Under the pieces are notes generated by a model. The model saw only the letters and a program-made list of their open reading frames with translations, searched no databases and was not told where the DNA came from. The translations under genes and the position numbers were made by a program. 7,361 nucleotides of DNA, taken from the NCBI RefSeq assembly GCF_030227225.1, contig NZ_JASPHQ010000037.1, positions 1 through 7,361 on the forward strand, written 5' to 3'. Origin of the DNA: Corynebacterium rhinophilum. Lineage in GTDB: Bacteria > Actinomycetota > Actinomycetes > Mycobacteriales > Mycobacteriaceae. Positions 5,863 through 7,361 of this stretch are shown here, piece by piece (position 1 is the stretch's first letter; the number at the start of each line of letters is the position of its first letter).

Positions 5863-5882
5863 CCTTCGTTAATTAAAGAAGG
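5863..5882. promoter_or_regulatory. Near-perfect 20-bp palindrome, candidate operator
   Basis: CCTTCGTTAATTAAAGAAGG pairs 9 of 10 positions per half, centred on TTAATTAA, about 45 bp upstream of the start of the secreted protein gene at 5926. It overlaps the region where a -35 element would fall if TAGGAT at 5889-5894 is the -10. Size and position fit the site of a dimeric repressor or activator; no regulator gene is in the window. Confidence 0.5.
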
Positions 5883-5910
5883 TACTTTTAGGATAAGTAA
5901 TTTTCTACAA

Positions 5911-5918
5911 GTAGGAGA
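5911..5918 (+). promoter_or_regulatory. Ribosome binding site of the secreted four-cysteine protein
   Basis: GTAGGAGA lies 8 bp before the ATG at 5926 and fixes this start, which also gives a complete signal peptide. Confidence 0.75.
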
Positions 5919-5925
5919 CTCTATC

Positions 5926-6537
5926 ATGCGGAAATACTGGATCAAAAACGCACTAGGCAAGACAATGGCTGCTCTACTTCTAATGGCTAATTTGTCTCAA
6001 CCAGCTGCCAATGCATCTACCTCTGCCCCTACAAAAGATTTCGGGGTCATCCCAGGAACAGTGGAAAGCTATGACTCTACAGCGGAGGAAATCTTGACAG
6101 AAGTTGCCACTTCGAAGAACTTCGATACTTCTGTCGACTCGGAATTATCTTTCTTTGGAAATAAAGGCCCCTACACTATAGTGTCGCAGTGGACGGATAA
6201 GAATGGAAAGCTGATTTACCTTCGAGAAAAGGCTCGGGCGAAAAACCAGAACAAACACGGTTTATCCATTCGTGCTTCACAAGCTTCAACAAAATATGCG
6301 CCAAAGATTAAGCGCTCCGGCGACCGCTATGAATATCGCCTGCCCATGGATCATATTTCCTGCTCGGGTTGGGGACCTTTTAAGAGGTGCCGGAAAGTTG
6401 AAACCACAGACATATTAACGGTGGTTGGTTTCAACAAGGTAAGGGACGGCAAACCTTACGGAGTTGTAACCACCCACTGCCTTGGCTACCAAGGCCGTTG
6501 CCCGCAATGGATTATCAATTCACCGCAGATTAAATAA
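5926..6537 (+). CDS. Secreted four-cysteine protein of unknown function, candidate effector
   Basis: A 203-residue precursor with an N-terminal signal: basic MRKYWIKNALGK, hydrophobic MAALLLMANL, and a probable signal peptidase I site after ANA at residue 30. The mature protein (about 173 residues) has an acidic first part (31-75) and a basic, Tyr/Arg/Lys-rich second part (95-160). Four cysteines come as two close pairs, Cys146/Cys155 (CSGWGPFKRC) and Cys185/Cys192 (CLGYQGRC), which suggests two disulfides in an exported domain. No TM helix, lipobox or LPXTG anchor is visible. I do not recognise the family. The next gene starts 3 bp after its stop, so the two are co-translated. An exported toxin with a cytoplasmic protector is one reading; a secreted binding protein or enzyme is possible. 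No catalytic motif can be named. Confidence 0.85.
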   Translation: MRKYWIKNALGKTMAALLLMANLSQPAANASTSAPTKDFGVIPGTVESYDSTAEEILTEVATSKNFDTSVDSELSFFGNKGPYTIVSQWTDKNGKLIYLREKARAKNQNKHGLSIRASQASTKYAPKIKRSGDRYEYRLPMDHISCSGWGPFKRCRKVETTDILTVVGFNKVRDGKPYGVVTTHCLGYQGRCPQWIINSPQIK

Positions 6538-6540
6538 CAA

Positions 6541-6885
6541 ATGTACAAAACGATACCTCAATCGTGGGCCACGGGGCTCGCTGGGAAAGACATTTCCGGA
6601 AAGGATATGTCCAACTATGATCTGACGGACATCAATCTCGAAGGAAGCATATGCAAAGGATGCTCGTTCCGTGGCTCCATGGTGGCATGGGCTAACTTGA
6701 AATCGGCAGATTTCACCGACGCAGATTTTACGAACGCAATTCTTAGCGAGTCAGACCTTCGTGGAGCGACATTAACGCGCGCTAATTTTACGAACGCATA
6801 TCTGGTACCTGTTACCGCCAATCCAAGGCAATTCTCTGAATGTACAGGTTTGGAGGCAAGTAATGTGATACTTTATAGTCCCTGA
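6541..6885 (+). CDS. Pentapeptide-repeat protein, candidate immunity factor
   Basis: A 114-residue protein without signal peptide or TM segment, so probably cytoplasmic. Residues 16-90 form about 15 consecutive pentapeptides with Leu, Phe, Ile or Met at the centre, for example ANLKS, ADFTD, ADFTN, SDLRG, ATLTR, ANFTN. Such repeats fold into a right-handed square beta-helix; 15 repeats would make just under four coils, shorter than Qnr or MfpA. Known members include DNA-mimicking gyrase protectors (Qnr, MfpA, McbG, AlbG) and many of unknown role. Cys38 and Cys41 interrupt the pattern. The ATG lies 3 bp after the stop of the secreted protein gene, with no strong ribosome binding site of its own, so translational coupling is likely. 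Pairing with that gene suggests protection against it; this is inference. Confidence 0.88.
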   Translation: MYKTIPQSWATGLAGKDISGKDMSNYDLTDINLEGSICKGCSFRGSMVAWANLKSADFTDADFTNAILSESDLRGATLTRANFTNAYLVPVTANPRQFSECTGLEASNVILYSP

Positions 6886-6910
6886 TTGCGCCTAAACGAA
6901 TTCCGTTCAA

Positions 6911-6947
6911 GCCCTACCGTAAATCGGGCGTTGGAAACGCCTAGGGC
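6911..6947. repeat. Nested inverted repeats downstream of the pentapeptide gene
   Basis: An outer pair GCCCTA (6911-6916) and TAGGGC (6942-6947) encloses an inner perfect hairpin GGCGTT-GGA-AACGCC (6927-6941). There is no T-run, so it is not a standard intrinsic terminator. It could be a weak terminator for the two-gene cassette or a recombination-type site. Confidence 0.5.
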
Positions 6948-6988
6948 GGTGCAGCCGTATCGGTAAATCTGCACACCCGTCAGTCCTG

Positions 6989-7020
6989 TCATATGTCTTG
7001 CCATATGGCGGGACATATGA
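6989..7020. repeat. Long inverted repeat containing a central palindrome
   Basis: TCATATGTC (6989-6997) and GACATATGA (7012-7020) are perfect inverted repeats of 9 bp. Between them lies another palindrome, GCCATATGGC (7000-7009). CATATG thus occurs three times at intervals of about 11-12 bp, roughly one helical turn. The arrangement looks like a protein binding or recombination site. No gene with a ribosome binding site overlaps it convincingly. Confidence 0.6.
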
Positions 7021-7089
7021 TGAGGTATATACTTTAGCGTATGTGAAGTGCCCCGTTGGGGTTGCCCGCAAATCGTGGACATGTAGTGG

Positions 7090-7120
7090 AGCTACCTCGT
7101 GGTTAGGTAGCTATTTCTTT
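7090..7120 (+). terminator. Candidate intrinsic terminator or IS-end hairpin
   Basis: AGCTACCT (7090-7097) and AGGTAGCT (7105-7112) form a perfect 8-bp stem with a 7-nt loop, followed on the plus strand by the T-rich ATTTCTTTT. It could stop plus-strand transcription leaving the secreted-protein/pentapeptide cassette. It overlaps the stop codon of the minus-strand transposase remnant, so it may belong to that element. Confidence 0.5.
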
Positions 7121-7361
7121 TCTGCTGGTGGTTAGGCTGGTGTGGTTCTCGAAGTCGATGGGGCTGACCATCCCGAGGGCTTCAGTGTCGGCGTCGACGG
7201 TTGTAGACGACTTCAATCCAGTAAGCCACAGTCTGACGCGCAGCATCGCGGGTGGCCAGCGCTTCCGGTCGTAGAACTTAAGTTTTAAGCGTCGACCAGA
7301 ACGACTCAGCCATCGCGTTATCGAAACACACCCCGGTACGCCCCACCGTCTGAGCAACACC
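7103..7361 (-). pseudogene. IS3-family transposase OrfB, C-terminal end with several frameshifts, cut by window edge
   Basis: The minus strand carries the end of an IS3 OrfB integrase domain split over three pieces in two frames. First GVAQTVGRTGVCFDNAMAES, continuing FWSTLKT and then a TAA; next KFYDRKRWP in a second frame; then ATRDAARQTVAYWIEVVYNR back in the first frame up to a TGA; last ALGMVSPIDFEN in the second frame to TAA at 7103-7105. The DNAMAESFWSTLK motif contains the third catalytic Glu of the family, and YNR.R.H..LG...P..FE is its usual ending. At least three indels separate these pieces, so the gene is dead. The single long open frame across this segment therefore represents the true protein only in parts. 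Confidence 0.87.

Larger units (their letters stand above)
6886..7089. other. Gene-free region rich in inverted repeats
   Basis: About 200 bp without a convincing coding region. Besides the two repeats listed separately it has a short hairpin CCCC-GTT-GGGG at 7051-7061. The right part may be the 3' end of the IS3-family remnant that follows, since its transposase stop is at 7103-7105 and IS3 elements usually end some tens of bases beyond that; the terminus is not identifiable without a second copy. Confidence 0.5.

Noticed and set aside
6615..6821. 68-codon open frame on the minus strand
   Set aside because: Antisense mirror of the pentapeptide repeats, whose regular five-residue pattern is on the plus strand.
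6911..7061. CRISPR array, tRNA or other structured RNA gene
   Set aside because: The repeats are inverted and few, with no regular direct repeat and spacer pattern, and I could not build a tRNA cloverleaf.
6873..7082. 69-codon open frame on the minus strand across the repeat region
   Set aside because: His/Met-rich stretch comes from the CATATG repeats; no ribosome binding site and no recognisable fold.

Overview
The window looks like an accessory, insertion-sequence-rich island from a high-GC Gram-positive bacterium, most likely a Corynebacterium or close relative. That assignment rests on recalled resemblance of the transposase remnants to corynebacterial IS3, IS256 and IS30 types and on Sec-type secreted proteins beside ABC genes; no housekeeping gene is present to confirm it. 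The two cargo segments look AT-richer than the transposase pieces, which fits acquisition by transfer.

Layout. Positions 1-565 hold the 3' part of an IS256-family (mutator-type) transposase and its right end. Positions 566-1928 are a nested pile of three IS3-family 5' ends, all on the minus strand, each cut off by the next. An orphan IS256-type end lies at 2049-2059. Positions 2069-4888 (minus strand) hold a compact four-gene operon: a small secreted protein, an ABC ATPase, a 7-TM protein with a large C-terminal extracytoplasmic domain, and a 6-TM protein. Its promoter and leader lie at about 4889-5002. Positions 5179-5830 are an IS30 fragment (plus) abutting a broken IS3 element (minus). Positions 5926-6885 (plus) hold a two-gene cassette: a secreted, four-cysteine protein of unknown function and a pentapeptide-repeat protein, preceded by a near-perfect 20-bp palindrome. 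Positions 6886-7080 carry several inverted repeats and no convincing gene. Positions 7090-7361 are a hairpin and the frameshifted 3' end of another IS3-family transposase.

How the genes may work together. The four-gene operon has the architecture of a secreted peptide or bacteriocin-like factor with a dedicated ABC transporter for export, immunity or sensing. The two-gene cassette has the architecture of a secreted effector followed by a cytoplasmic pentapeptide-repeat protein, a fold used elsewhere for self-protection of DNA gyrase. Both readings are inferences from signal peptides, gene order and spacing; no toxic activity can be read directly from the sequence. Every transposase copy visible is truncated or carries stops and frameshifts, except that the visible part of the IS256 gene is open and may belong to an intact element extending left of the window.
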